The notes under the pieces: model-generated
What the model saw: the letters and a program-made list of their open reading frames with translations, nothing else
Databases searched by the model: none
Told to the model about the DNA's origin: nothing
Assembly: GCF_900129005.1 (NCBI RefSeq)
Contig: NZ_FQUN01000023.1
Location: 24,097 to 80,678 of the forward strand
DNA from: Leeuwenhoekiella marinoflava DSM 3653
GTDB lineage: Bacteria > Bacteroidota > Bacteroidia > Flavobacteriales > Flavobacteriaceae
Length of the DNA stretch: 56,582 nt
Direction of reading: 5' to 3'
Program-made: the position numbers and the translations under genes
Shown here: positions 17,191 to 26,256 of the stretch, piece by piece
How positions within the stretch are numbered: the first letter of the stretch is position 1
Layout of the letters: each line of letters opens with the position of its first letter

Positions 17191-17555
17191 ATAAGAAGTA
17201 AACAAGTTGTACTCATTTTATTTACAATGCTTTATAAATGAATATTGTACACGTTGTTTCGTGAATATAACCCATAATCTCCCAGCTCATTTACACAATT
17301 CCTCATCCCGGATTAACTTTCTGTTATAAAAGCGTTGAAATCCTTTATGCGCTTCCAAGGCTTCGGGAGTTTTAGGTTCTCATTAGCATTTATAAATGAA
17401 GCAGATGAGATTCTGAACTAAATTCATAATGATGTCTTTCGATTTATATTTAAAAGCGCTAATAAGAAATGGCCGCCAGTTGCGAGCTTGACGACCATTT
17501 ACACACACAAATAATTGTTGTTTTCTCGAAGGAATATTTTAGGCAACGGAGTTGC

Positions 17556-18965
17556 TCAATTTTTTTGATAGAATTTACTAAATATTAAAAACAAAACACC
17601 ACAACTGATCCAGGCAGGTAAGGTTAAGAAGGATAAGAATACATCATATTGAACCGAAATAAAATAGAAAACACCGAAGCTTAATGCCCAGGCTCCAAAT
17701 ACCGCCCAATTGAATTTAATACCGGTTTTTTCGGCATAAAACGACTGGATACCCGCTTGTTTTCCGAAGAAATATTCAAAAACAATGATTGCTCCCACAG
17801 GTGCTAAAATGAATCCGTAAAGGGCTACAAAGCCTAAAAGCTTCATTGCAAAGGCAGGAAATAATCCGGCAACAGTAGCAACCGTACCCGCTAAGATGGT
17901 TACCCAAAAGGTTGATACTTTTGGCATAATTGCCTGAAAAGCCAAACCGGCTCTGTAAATCGTAGGGTTTGCGGTCGTCCATCCGGCAAGTATCACTGCG
18001 ATAATTCCAAATACACCAATAGCATTATTAGCTAAAGGTCCGGGAGCTACAGATGGAGCTTCTCCACCGGCAAGCATCGCCTGAGCTTCAGGAGATTTTA
18101 GGTAAACCGCATATAGTAGCGCAGCTGCAATCCAAGCCACATAATGACCGATATATATTCCGCCAGCAGTCGTCCATCCAGAGCTTGCTTTTTTCGCAAA
18201 GCGGAAAACCGATAGATCAGACATCCCAATGTGCATCGCAGCATTAGCAAACCAAGACCACAGGACCACATGCCAAAACGTGTATTTTATTTGTCCGGGG
18301 AAGGGATCGCCCCCTTCTCCCCAGATGTTCCAAAAATCAGAAAAGCTGTTTACATCCAGTTGAATGAGCGCCACGACACCGCAGGCAATAAATGCCAGTA
18401 CAATAATAGGTGACATCCAGTTTGCAGCTTTTGCAACTGTGCTATAGCCTTTTGCTGCAATAAGCGAAATTACCGCTCCTATGGCAATCACAATGATTAC
18501 CCAAGTGAGGCTGTTAGGCGTCGTATCGGTCAGTTTGGGCATTTCCATATCAAAAGGAATCCCAACTGCTGTAGCCGATACGGTTATCATCGCCCCGGCT
18601 AGAAAGCAAAAAAGCACTCCGTTTGCGAGGTTATATGCTGTTACCAGACGCGTACCGCAAATCTTTTCTAAATGAAAATAAAGCGTATATCTAAATTTTG
18701 TACCGATTTCTGCAGTAAGAAATCTCCAACTCAACACCGCCAGAAGGTTACCAATGAGTAAACCTACAATGAGGTCAAATGCACTAACCCCTGTAGTTAA
18801 AAACAGTGGACCGATTACGAATTCGGTTCCTGCGGCATGTTCGCCGGCGTACATTCCTAAAAATGCTTTCCAGCTTTGTAATTTGGATTGAGGTACTGCC
18901 TGACGTTCAAATTCGCCTCCTGCGATTTCCTCTATAACTTCTTCTTCCTGGTTGTATTGCGACAT
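17556..18965 (-). CDS. NCS1-like (purine-cytosine permease family) membrane transporter
   Basis: 469 residues with about 12 hydrophobic segments and a hydrophilic N-terminus. EHAAGTEFVIGPLFLTTGVSAFDLIVGLLIGNLLAVLSW resembles the first helices of NCS1/permease-for-cytosine/purines proteins, as do the NANGVLF-type and WTTANPTIYRAGLAFQ segments. Family members are usually cation symporters for nucleobases, thiamine or hydantoins. Here the gene ends the rhamnose operon, starting 3 bp after the lactate dehydrogenase stop. Its substrate is therefore more likely a rhamnose-pathway compound such as L-rhamnose or L-lactate (inference from context only). No nucleobase gene is nearby. Confidence 0.8.
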   Translation of the reverse strand: MSQYNQEEEVIEEIAGGEFERQAVPQSKLQSWKAFLGMYAGEHAAGTEFVIGPLFLTTGVSAFDLIVGLLIGNLLAVLSWRFLTAEIGTKFRYTLYFHLEKICGTRLVTAYNLANGVLFCFLAGAMITVSATAVGIPFDMEMPKLTDTTPNSLTWVIIVIAIGAVISLIAAKGYSTVAKAANWMSPIIVLAFIACGVVALIQLDVNSFSDFWNIWGEGGDPFPGQIKYTFWHVVLWSWFANAAMHIGMSDLSVFRFAKKASSGWTTAGGIYIGHYVAWIAAALLYAVYLKSPEAQAMLAGGEAPSVAPGPLANNAIGVFGIIAVILAGWTTANPTIYRAGLAFQAIMPKVSTFWVTILAGTVATVAGLFPAFAMKLLGFVALYGFILAPVGAIIVFEYFFGKQAGIQSFYAEKTGIKFNWAVFGAWALSFGVFYFISVQYDVFLSFLTLPAWISCGVLFLIFSKFYQKN

Positions 18966-18968
18966 AGT

Positions 18969-20120
18969 TTAGGTAGTTATTAAATGTTTTGGTAAGTCTT
19001 CAACGCGCTCACAAACCAGCTGATCCATCACCTGTTTAAATTGAGTTTTAAGCATTCCTATTGTATGATCACCTCCTTTATTTCCCAGTGCGCCACAACC
19101 GTACATAAACGATCTCCCCATAAAAGTGAATTTCGCTCCGCAGGCCATTGCTCGGGCAATATCCGGACCCGATCGCAAGCCGCTGTCCATCATCACTTCA
19201 ATTTGATCACCGTAGGTAGCAGCGATCTCTTTAAGGCTGTTTATGGTAGATTGTGCTGCATCTAGTTGACGCCCGCCGTGGTTAGAGACGATAATGCCGT
19301 CAAAGCCCATACGTATTGCATCTTGCGTGTCTTGCAACGATTGCACACCTTTTAAAACCAGTTTTCCTTTCCAGCGATCGCGGATGGGTTTTATCTTTTC
19401 TTCATTGAGTTTTCCGGAGAAGGTACGGTCCATAAAAGCGCCTAGTTGTTTTAGGTTTAAACCTTCAGGCGTGTAAGGCTTTAAGTTTTCAAAAGTTGGT
19501 TGGCCGTATTTAAGCGTATTGAACGCCCAGGTAGGTTTGCCCAAAATCTGCATAATATTCTTTGCAGACATTTTAGGAGGAAGTGCTAAGCCGTTACGGA
19601 AATCACGGGGTCTAAAACCAAAAGTAGGTACATCACAAAGCAGTACCAAAACCGGGCAACCGGCAGCTTCTGCGCGATCTATAATATCATTACGCACTGC
19701 ATCTTCCACCGGATTATACAATTGAAACCAGGCGTTACCTTCGGTCAGTTCACTGGCTTTTTCAATGTCCATTGTCGTAACTGTACTCAGTATAAACGGT
19801 ACCTTATGCTTGTGAGCCGCTTGAGCTAAAATAGCTGGAGAATTGGGCCACATCAGGCCTTGTAAACCCACGGGAGCAATACCAAAAGGCGCATCAAACT
19901 CCATTCCCAGAACTTTAGTTTTGGTTGAGCTTTTGCCATAATTGTTGAGGTAACGCGGCTGTAATTGTACATCGCGTATCTCAGAAGTGTTGCGTTTGAT
20001 GCTCACATCTTCGTTGCACCCGCCATCAAGATATTCAAAAGCAAAAGCAGGAACTCTGCTTTTTGCCTTGGTACGAAGGTCGTCTACAGACGGGTATGCT
20101 GTGTCAAATGAGTTGGCCAT
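18969..20120 (-). CDS. lldD: FMN-dependent alpha-hydroxy-acid dehydrogenase (L-lactate dehydrogenase type)
   Basis: 383 residues, cytosolic, matching the FMN-dependent alpha-hydroxy-acid oxidase/dehydrogenase family. FAFEYLDGGCNED, PFGIAPVGLQGLMWP, FILSTVTTMDIE, WFQLYNP, LVLKGVQS, IIVSNHGGRQLDAAQST (catalytic His and substrate-binding Arg) and MMDSGLRSGPDIARAMACGA are all present. The reaction is oxidation of L-lactate to pyruvate. This fits the operon exactly, because the upstream fusion enzyme turns rhamnulose-1-phosphate into L-lactaldehyde and on to L-lactate. The electron acceptor (quinone or oxygen) cannot be read from the sequence. Gaps of 5 bp and 3 bp to its neighbours make co-transcription almost certain. 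Glycolate oxidase-like activity is a less likely alternative. Confidence 0.9.
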   Translation of the reverse strand: MANSFDTAYPSVDDLRTKAKSRVPAFAFEYLDGGCNEDVSIKRNTSEIRDVQLQPRYLNNYGKSSTKTKVLGMEFDAPFGIAPVGLQGLMWPNSPAILAQAAHKHKVPFILSTVTTMDIEKASELTEGNAWFQLYNPVEDAVRNDIIDRAEAAGCPVLVLLCDVPTFGFRPRDFRNGLALPPKMSAKNIMQILGKPTWAFNTLKYGQPTFENLKPYTPEGLNLKQLGAFMDRTFSGKLNEEKIKPIRDRWKGKLVLKGVQSLQDTQDAIRMGFDGIIVSNHGGRQLDAAQSTINSLKEIAATYGDQIEVMMDSGLRSGPDIARAMACGAKFTFMGRSFMYGCGALGNKGGDHTIGMLKTQFKQVMDQLVCERVEDLPKHLITT

Positions 20121-20125
20121 ATAGT

Positions 20126-21499
20126 TTATTTAGCGATGAACGGAATATGCTTTTTCATCGAGTAATTTTTCTTTAAAAATTTTGAGTTCAGTTGGGTGTC
20201 AGAGATGCAAATTGCTGCGCCTAATGCAGATCCTAAAGAAGAGTCTGTGGTGCGCAATTCCATCGTTCTGAAGTGATGAGATAATAGGTGTATGTACACA
20301 TCGTTGTCGCTAAAACCACCGTCAACAAATAACTTTTCAATCGTCATTTTACCTTTTGCGCTCTTGATACTTTCAACCTGTAAAAGCACGAGTTCCATCA
20401 TCAATTGATGATAGGCGTGATCAAAAGAATGATAGGGTAAATTGGTTTCCGCCGGCATATCAGGATCGTCTATAGATTCCCAATGAAACATTTTCTCAAA
20501 CTCTTTTACGAGTTCGTAGTGCGTTTCAGGCTCAAACATGATTGTCTTATGATAATCTTTGTCAACACCATAATGCTCGGTCAATTTTTTTACCTGTATG
20601 CTGTATTCATTTCCTAAAAACAAACGTGCAGATTTTACCGGTTTCCCGTTGATACGCATATAATTGATGCAATCACCTGCAACATCTTTTTTACTCAGCG
20701 TGCGTTCTACAAAAGGATTGAGCGCAATACTCCAGGTTCCGGTAGAGATTAAAATAAACTGTTTCTTAAGACTGCGCACATACGGAAGTAAAGCAGCAGA
20801 ACTGTCGTGAATTCCCACACCAATTTTGATGCGTTTTCCGTTGTAATTCATATTGATGCTCGTCTCTGTCGAAACGATAGGAGGGAGCATTTGATCTAGA
20901 TTTTCGGCATAAACCCAATCGTGGTAATCTTTCTTTTCAAAATCCCACAGCGACGTGTGACAGCCAATGCTGGTGTATTCACTAAGTGGAATTCCTGTAA
21001 AAACGAAGCTCAAATACTGCGGAAGGTGTAAGGAGTAGCGTATCTTTTTAAAGACTTCCGGTTTGGTATTTTTTAACCAATACAATTGCATCCCCGCATT
21101 GAGCATCCCCGAGCTGGAAGACCCTGTTTTCTGATGGAAATCTTCTTCAGGGCCGTATTTATCATAAAAGCTGTCAATAATATCTTGCGGAATCGATTTC
21201 GTATAATTGTATAAGGGGAAAATCACATCGCGATTCTCATCAAGATGAACGAGACTTGCCCCGTACGAAGAAAAATTGATTGCTTTGATCTCATATTTTT
21301 CCGTTTTTAGAATGCGGTCAAATACGGTTTTTAGCCAATTGCGCAAAGCGGAAAGATCTTCGGTAGGATGCCCATCTTCGTCTGTGATCTCATCAAACTG
21401 AATGTATTCTCTATAAACCTCTTGAAATTCAGAATCAAAAAGAAAGAACTTCTTGTTGGTTTTACCGATGTCAAATACTGCCGTTACTGTTTTCTTCAT
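20126..21499 (-). CDS. rhaB: L-rhamnulokinase (FGGY carbohydrate kinase)
   Basis: 457 residues. The N-terminal phosphate-binding motif AVFDIGKTNKKFFLFD, the central TGTWSIALNPF and the C-terminal FVDGGFSDNDVYIHLL plus SSLGSALGAA segments are typical FGGY kinase elements. It phosphorylates L-rhamnulose at O1, between the isomerase (upstream) and the aldolase. Position in the operon decides the substrate, since the family includes xylulo-, glycero- and fuculokinases. The start codon lies 18 bp after the isomerase stop. The sequence differs clearly from the E. coli type but matches the form seen with RhaI-type isomerases in Bacteroidota. Confidence 0.88.
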   Translation of the reverse strand: MKKTVTAVFDIGKTNKKFFLFDSEFQEVYREYIQFDEITDEDGHPTEDLSALRNWLKTVFDRILKTEKYEIKAINFSSYGASLVHLDENRDVIFPLYNYTKSIPQDIIDSFYDKYGPEEDFHQKTGSSSSGMLNAGMQLYWLKNTKPEVFKKIRYSLHLPQYLSFVFTGIPLSEYTSIGCHTSLWDFEKKDYHDWVYAENLDQMLPPIVSTETSINMNYNGKRIKIGVGIHDSSAALLPYVRSLKKQFILISTGTWSIALNPFVERTLSKKDVAGDCINYMRINGKPVKSARLFLGNEYSIQVKKLTEHYGVDKDYHKTIMFEPETHYELVKEFEKMFHWESIDDPDMPAETNLPYHSFDHAYHQLMMELVLLQVESIKSAKGKMTIEKLFVDGGFSDNDVYIHLLSHHFRTMELRTTDSSLGSALGAAICISDTQLNSKFLKKNYSMKKHIPFIAK

Positions 21500-21517
21500 T
21501 AAAAGCTTCTTTCGGTA

Positions 21518-22798
21518 TTAAAGTCCTGTAGCGATTGTGTTTTTACCACGCTCTTTGATCAGCTGCTCGCGTACTTCTAGTTTTCTGTAGGCATCAATAG
21601 GATTAATCACCCCGCCGGTTTGTAAACGTGCTTCACGTACTAATGGTCTTACGTCAGTGCGGTAAGCTCCTTGTAAAATCTCCTGGCAAAGGCTTACATC
21701 ATTCGCTTCCTGAGCAGCTCTTAATGCCTGTTGATCAATCAATAATGCTTTAGCATATGCTTCTTGAATAGCTTCTAAAGATTGGATTAAATCTTCTAGT
21801 GGATCTTTAAGGTTGTGGCTTGCATCAATCATCCAACCCAATTCCGGGTTTTGAGGATTGTTTTGCATCCCGTAAACGAGTTCATTAAAAATCAAGAATA
21901 AGGCGTACGGCTTGATACTGCCTACGGTGATATCGTCATCACCATATTTACTGTCGTTAAAGTGGAAACCGCCCAGTTTGCCTTTCAGCATTAAAATGGA
22001 AACAATCTGTTCAATATTGGTGTTTGGTAAGTGGTGACCCAAATCAACTAAGGTATACGCGCGTTCACCGCAACCGTTTGCCAACATTAAAGATGTACCC
22101 CAATCTTGAATAACCGTACTGTAGAAATACGGTTCGTAGGGTTTGTACTCGATAAACATTTTCCAGTCTGTAGGCATATCTTCATAGATCTCTATCAGGC
22201 TGTTTTGTGTATGCGTCAAAGCAGTTTGAAAATTGTTTTGACCGGGGAATGAAGCACCATCTGCTAACCAAACGGTAAGACTTTTAGAACCCAGTTTGTT
22301 ACCGATTTCAATCACCTCTTTGTTGTGCGCAATCGCTTGTTCGCGTACTGCAGCACTGGTATTACTTAAAGAACCGTACTTGTACGTTTCCTTTTGATTC
22401 TTTTGATCCTGAAAGGTGTTGCTGTTAACCGCATCAAATTTAATCTTGTTAATCGCAGCAAGTTCTTTAATTGCGTTATAGTCATTAGGTACATCCCACG
22501 GAATATGAAGCGAAACAGCTCCTGCTGTTTGCGTAAGTCTATGAATAAGTCCTATATCTTCAATTTTTTGTTCTAAAGAAGCGGGTTCACCGCCGTAAGA
22601 AAATCTTCCGAAGCGTGTTCCACCTGCGCCTAAAGCCCAACTTGGGATTGCAACTTGAAATTCTGCTAGTTTTTTAATAACCTGATTAACATCAACATTG
22701 TTTTTAGATAACGTTTGAGTTGTGTAATCAAAATGAGATTTATGATCTGAAAGCCCTTTCTTATTTAGGTCTTCGAGTTGTTGTTGTTTAAGTTTCAT
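21518..22798 (-). CDS. rhaI: L-rhamnose isomerase (RhaI type)
   Basis: 426 residues, close to the roughly 430 of the Pseudomonas stutzeri-type L-rhamnose isomerase and distinct from E. coli RhaA. Recognisable parts are VAIPSWALGAGGTRFGRF, SLHIPWDVPNDY, MFIEYKPYEPYFYSTV (metal-binding Glu), TLVDLGHHLPNTNIEQIV, GGFHFNDSKYGDDDITVGSI and WMIDASHN, all metal- and substrate-site regions of the xylose-isomerase-like TIM barrel. It interconverts L-rhamnose and L-rhamnulose in the cytosol. It is separated from the upstream aldolase gene by 94 bp containing a strong hairpin, the widest gap in the operon. Confidence 0.92.
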   Translation of the reverse strand: MKLKQQQLEDLNKKGLSDHKSHFDYTTQTLSKNNVDVNQVIKKLAEFQVAIPSWALGAGGTRFGRFSYGGEPASLEQKIEDIGLIHRLTQTAGAVSLHIPWDVPNDYNAIKELAAINKIKFDAVNSNTFQDQKNQKETYKYGSLSNTSAAVREQAIAHNKEVIEIGNKLGSKSLTVWLADGASFPGQNNFQTALTHTQNSLIEIYEDMPTDWKMFIEYKPYEPYFYSTVIQDWGTSLMLANGCGERAYTLVDLGHHLPNTNIEQIVSILMLKGKLGGFHFNDSKYGDDDITVGSIKPYALFLIFNELVYGMQNNPQNPELGWMIDASHNLKDPLEDLIQSLEAIQEAYAKALLIDQQALRAAQEANDVSLCQEILQGAYRTDVRPLVREARLQTGGVINPIDAYRKLEVREQLIKERGKNTIATGL

Positions 22799-22821
22799 CG
22801 GAGCGTTTTTTTCGGTCTTTA

Positions 22822-22873
22822 AATTAACAGAAACTCCTGAGACTGGAAACAGAATCTGGAGTTTCTGTTAATT
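22822..22873 (-). promoter_or_regulatory. Long intercistronic hairpin between aldolase and isomerase genes
   Basis: A perfect 16-bp inverted repeat (22822-22837 with 22858-22873; arm AATTAACAGAAACTCC) with a 20-nt loop. On the minus-strand transcript no U-run follows, so it is not a classic terminator. A processing or stability element that lowers or protects part of the rha mRNA is more likely (inference). Confidence 0.6.
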
Positions 22874-22892
22874 AGAAAAAATTCAATTAAAA

Positions 22893-24989
22893 TTAGCGTA
22901 CAAAAGCATTAGCCATACCACCGTCTACGTTGATGGTATTACCTGTACTTTTCAGAAGTACTCCTATACATGCAAAAACACCGTCTGCGATATCATCTGG
23001 CAGGATGATTTCGTTCAGTAAATTACGTTTTGCATAATGTGCAGGTAAGTCTTTAACTTCGATACCATAAGCTTTGGCACGACCTTCTGCCCATGCACCT
23101 TCCCAGATTTTACTACCTACGATAACACCATCTGGATTCACGGTGTTCACACGGATTTTATCTCCACCTAACTCGGCAGCTAATAAACGTGTCATATGTT
23201 GTTGAGCAGCTTTTGCAGTACCATAACCTACATTGTTAGGCCCTGAAACGAGTCCGTTTTTACTAGCGATATTTACGATATCACCACCCAAACCTTGTTT
23301 GCGCATTACCGCAACACCTTGCTGAGCCATTAAAAACTGCCCTTTTACGAGTACATTCTGTAACAAATCCCAGTCTTTTTGAGTAGTATCTTCTAAAGGT
23401 TTAGAAATTGCAAGACCTGCAGAGTGAATCACGATATCAACACCACCAAAGGCGAGGCAAGCTTCTTTATACGCTTTAGCAATAGCCTCTTCGCTGGTTA
23501 CATCGCAAACCGCACCGGCAACCTGATCTTTTTTGTAGGTAGCGACAGCTTCTTTTAAAGCTTCTTCGCTCATATCGGTTAGTACCACATTGGCACCTTC
23601 AGCAACTAATTTATCAGCAATCGCTTTACCAATACCACCGGCAGCACCGGTAACAATCGCTACTTTACGTGAAAGCGGTTGCTCTTTAGGCATACGTTGT
23701 AATTTAGCTTCCTCTAAAAGCCAGTATTCAATATCAAAAGCTTCCTGACGCGGTAACGAAGTATAGCTTGTAATCGCTTCTGCACCGCGCATCACATTGA
23801 TCGCGTTGATGTAGAATTCGCTTGCTACTCGTGTAGTCTGCTTATTTTTTGCAAAACTGAACATCCCAACACCCGGGTAAATGATGATAACCGGATTAGG
23901 ATCACGCATCTCAGGGCTGTTGTCGTGTTTACAGTTTTCGTAATAGTCTTTATATTCCTGACGGTATTGAGCAAAAGAGGGTTCTAGTTTAGCCAAAACA
24001 GCTTCTGTATCGTCAAGATCAGCATCTTTTTCTAAATCTAGAATCAACGGCTGAATTTTTGTTCGTAAGAAATGGTCTGGACACGAAGTTCCCATAGGAG
24101 CTAATCTGTCAAGATCATTACTGTTTATAAACTGAAGCACGGTGTCACTATCTGTAAAGTGACCTATCATTCTGTTTTCTGAAGAAGCAAGACCTCTAAG
24201 CAACGGCATCAATTTACCGGCTTGGTCTTTACGATTATCAGCAGGAAGGCTTTCTAGTTTCTGACCACCAAAAACGCTTCCGTTTTCTTTTACTTTTTTC
24301 TCGATATAAGAAGAAGCTTTCTCGATTACTTCAAGACTGTTTATATAACACGCATAAGAAGTGTCTCCCCAGGTAAATAAACCGTGGCTTCCTAAAACAA
24401 TTCCGCGAATTCCTGGATTTTCGTTCAGGCATTTTTCCAGTTGCAGACCTAAGTCAAAACCGGGACGCTGCCAAGGCACCCAACCCATTGTATCTCCCCA
24501 AATCTCTTTGGTTATTTTCTCACTGTCTTCTGCCGCTGCGATCGCAATCAACGCATCAGGGTGTAAGTGATCAATATGTTTAAAAGGTAATAATCCGTGA
24601 AGCGGAGTATCTATTGAAGGTGCTTTAGAATCCAAGTCGTAAATACAGTGGTTAAAAAGCCCTACCATACGATCTTCATCTTCAAGACCACCATAAACGT
24701 TTTTAAGGTTTCTAAGACGCTCTGTATATAAACCTGCAATTCCTTGTCTGGTTAATGTACCTATGTCTCCACCAGAACCTTTTACCCACATCACTTCAAC
24801 TTCTTCGTTAGTAAGCGGATCTTTTTCTATGGTTTTGCAGCTGGTGTTTCCGCCGCCATAATTTGTAATTCTTAAATCTGCGCCAAGGATGTTTGAGCGA
24901 TACAGAAAAAGAGCAACTTGATCGTCTCCTAATTCTGCAGCCTTTTGCTCATCCCAAAGATAATCTACGTGGCTAAAAGTTTTTTCCAT
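22893..24989 (-). CDS. rhaD: Bifunctional L-rhamnulose-1-phosphate aldolase / L-lactaldehyde dehydrogenase
   Basis: 698 residues using the ATG at 24989 (MEKTFSHVDYLWDEQ). A TTG 36 bp upstream would overlap the promoter. The N-terminal about 430 residues form a class II aldolase domain (NYGGGNTSCKT, VMWVKGSGGDIGTL, HTDALIA-type HLHPDALIAIAAAEDSEK, VLGSHGLFTWGD). The C-terminal about 260 residues form a short-chain dehydrogenase (VAIVTGAAGGIGKAIADKL, VIHSAGLA, catalytic YGTAKAA with Tyr and Lys, VNPDGVIVGS). The aldolase yields DHAP plus L-lactaldehyde. The dehydrogenase domain oxidises lactaldehyde to L-lactate, which feeds the lldD-type gene in the same operon. This fusion is typical of bacterial RhaI-type pathways. 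First gene of the minus-strand rha operon. Confidence 0.93.
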   Translation of the reverse strand: MEKTFSHVDYLWDEQKAAELGDDQVALFLYRSNILGADLRITNYGGGNTSCKTIEKDPLTNEEVEVMWVKGSGGDIGTLTRQGIAGLYTERLRNLKNVYGGLEDEDRMVGLFNHCIYDLDSKAPSIDTPLHGLLPFKHIDHLHPDALIAIAAAEDSEKITKEIWGDTMGWVPWQRPGFDLGLQLEKCLNENPGIRGIVLGSHGLFTWGDTSYACYINSLEVIEKASSYIEKKVKENGSVFGGQKLESLPADNRKDQAGKLMPLLRGLASSENRMIGHFTDSDTVLQFINSNDLDRLAPMGTSCPDHFLRTKIQPLILDLEKDADLDDTEAVLAKLEPSFAQYRQEYKDYYENCKHDNSPEMRDPNPVIIIYPGVGMFSFAKNKQTTRVASEFYINAINVMRGAEAITSYTSLPRQEAFDIEYWLLEEAKLQRMPKEQPLSRKVAIVTGAAGGIGKAIADKLVAEGANVVLTDMSEEALKEAVATYKKDQVAGAVCDVTSEEAIAKAYKEACLAFGGVDIVIHSAGLAISKPLEDTTQKDWDLLQNVLVKGQFLMAQQGVAVMRKQGLGGDIVNIASKNGLVSGPNNVGYGTAKAAQQHMTRLLAAELGGDKIRVNTVNPDGVIVGSKIWEGAWAEGRAKAYGIEVKDLPAHYAKRNLLNEIILPDDIADGVFACIGVLLKSTGNTINVDGGMANAFVR

Positions 24990-25000
24990 TATTTTTTTAG

Positions 25001-25038
25001 TATAGGTTAAAGCATCTGTTCTCAAAATTATAGGTTAA
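25001..25038 (-). promoter_or_regulatory. Direct-repeat operator candidate at the rha promoter
   Basis: Two exact copies of TATAGGTTAA (25001-25010 and 25029-25038), 28 bp start to start. The second overlaps the edge of the -7 box of the rha operon and the first lies just downstream of the expected start. The adjacent divergent GntR gene makes its product the obvious candidate binder (inference). A CG-poor near-palindrome, GCTGTACTGC (25059-25068), is another candidate site. Confidence 0.45.
25023..25030 (-). promoter_or_regulatory. Bacteroidota -7 promoter box for the rha operon
   Basis: On the minus strand the sequence reads TAATTTTG, a perfect match to the TAnnTTTG consensus, 33 bp upstream of the rhaD ATG. 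No good TTTG was seen at the expected -33 distance. Confidence 0.5.
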
Positions 25039-25140
25039 CGATAAGTAAGGCATCCTGTGCTGTACTGCAACATATTTGTTTTAATACGTTTTTCTTTTGA
25101 TTAGATTTACAACACACAAACAAACACATGCTTCCCCAAT

Positions 25141-26187
25141 ATGTCTCAAAATGTTCAAATTAATATTAATGAAGAATCTCGAATACCTAAATACAAGCAA
25201 ATTGTAGACTCTATTATAGACGATGTCGCTAAGGGTAAATTGAAAGTTGGAGCAAAAATTCCTTCTATTAATGAACTGAGTGAAGCTGCATATTTAAGTA
25301 GAGATACAGTAGAAAAAGCCTATAAAATTCTCAAAGAACGCAAGGTCATAATCTCTGTAAAAGGAAAAGGGTATTACACTGCAAAAACCGAATTGATATC
25401 TAAGATCAATGTGTTTTTTCTAATCAATAAGCCCAGTTCTTATAAGATGATCATTTTTAATCATTTTGTAAATACGTTAGGAGTCAACGCACATGTGAAT
25501 TTATCTATTTATCATTGTGAAGAATCCCTGTTTGTAAACGCTATCGAGAAAAATATAGGCGCTTATAATTATTATGTGATCATGCCGCATTTTAAAGATA
25601 ATGATCTCAATCATGTGAGTTTTACACCAGAGGTTTTGAAGGCAATAGAAACTATACCAAAAGATCAATTGCTTATGGTAGATAATACAAAACCAGAGAT
25701 TAAAGGAAATTACGGGGCAATATATCAGGATTTTAAAGAAGATATTTATAACGCCCTGATCGAAGGGATGGAAAAACTCAAAAAATATGAGAAGCTTATT
25801 TTGGTTTATCCAGAAAAATTGACTCACCCTTATCCTCGTAGAATCTTACATGGGTTTAAGCAATTTTGTATGAAGTACGATTTTGAATACGAAATACTTA
25901 ATGAGATCTACGACGATATGGAATTTGAAGGACGAGACGTTTACATTACTATTGAAGAAATGGATCTGGTAAATCTCGTACGTCAAATACGCAGTCGTAA
26001 TCTGGTTATGGGTAAAGATATAGGAGTGATTTCGTATAATGAAACTCCATTAAAAGAGTTGCTGGGGATTACCGTAATCAGTACAGATTTTAAAGCGATG
26101 GGGGAGACTGCTGCGTATATGGTTTTGAAGAATAAAAAAGAAAAGGTCAAGAACGTTTTTAAGTATATAGAGCGGAATTCAGTTTAA
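25141..26187 (+). CDS. GntR-family regulator with sugar-binding C-terminal domain
   Basis: 348 residues. The N-terminal winged helix (about 15-80: KYKQIVDSIIDDVAKGKLKVGAKIPSINELSEAAYLSRDTVEKAYKIL) is classic GntR. The rest resembles the periplasmic-binding/LacI-type effector fold instead of the usual FadR or HutC fold (GVISYNETPLKELLGITVISTDFKAMGETAAYMVL is the typical tail). Such regulators in Bacteroidota usually control pentose or rhamnose operons and respond to the sugar or a phosphorylated intermediate. It is divergent from the rha operon with 115 bp between the genes, which contain the direct repeats and -7 box described above. Control of rhaD-rhaI-rhaB-lldD and itself is likely (inference). 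Repressor versus activator cannot be decided. Confidence 0.9.
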   Translation: MSQNVQININEESRIPKYKQIVDSIIDDVAKGKLKVGAKIPSINELSEAAYLSRDTVEKAYKILKERKVIISVKGKGYYTAKTELISKINVFFLINKPSSYKMIIFNHFVNTLGVNAHVNLSIYHCEESLFVNAIEKNIGAYNYYVIMPHFKDNDLNHVSFTPEVLKAIETIPKDQLLMVDNTKPEIKGNYGAIYQDFKEDIYNALIEGMEKLKKYEKLILVYPEKLTHPYPRRILHGFKQFCMKYDFEYEILNEIYDDMEFEGRDVYITIEEMDLVNLVRQIRSRNLVMGKDIGVISYNETPLKELLGITVISTDFKAMGETAAYMVLKNKKEKVKNVFKYIERNSV

Positions 26188-26256
26188 AGATACTTATTAA
26201 CTGTAATAAATACGTTTATCATAACAGTACAGGATAGTGGTTTCTGCTTCAAATTG

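Larger units (their letters stand above)
16433..17555. other. Gene-free region between two minus-strand operons
   Basis: About 1.1 kb with no supported gene. The longest open frame (16722-17078, minus) reads as low-quality sequence with no motif. The region holds a five-unit 11-bp tandem repeat (16635-16689), a GH28-like remnant (16990-17016) and two 33-bp repeats (17103-17135 and 17158-17190). It must also contain the promoter for the GH28-led operon, but I found no convincing TAnnTTTG box. Around 17287-17380 two overlapping minus-strand frames of about 30 codons look codon-like, but neither has an identifiable start or family. Confidence 0.6.

Noticed and set aside
17287-17380. Two overlapping minus-strand frames of about 30 codons (one ending DEELCK, one ending NAFITES)
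   Set aside because: Both look codon-like but each begins after stops and neither matches a family I can name. I could not choose between them.
17545-17560. Short hairpin GCAAC/GTTGC at the end of the NCS1 gene as terminator
   Set aside because: Only 5 bp, overlaps the stop codon and lacks a T-run on the transcribed strand.
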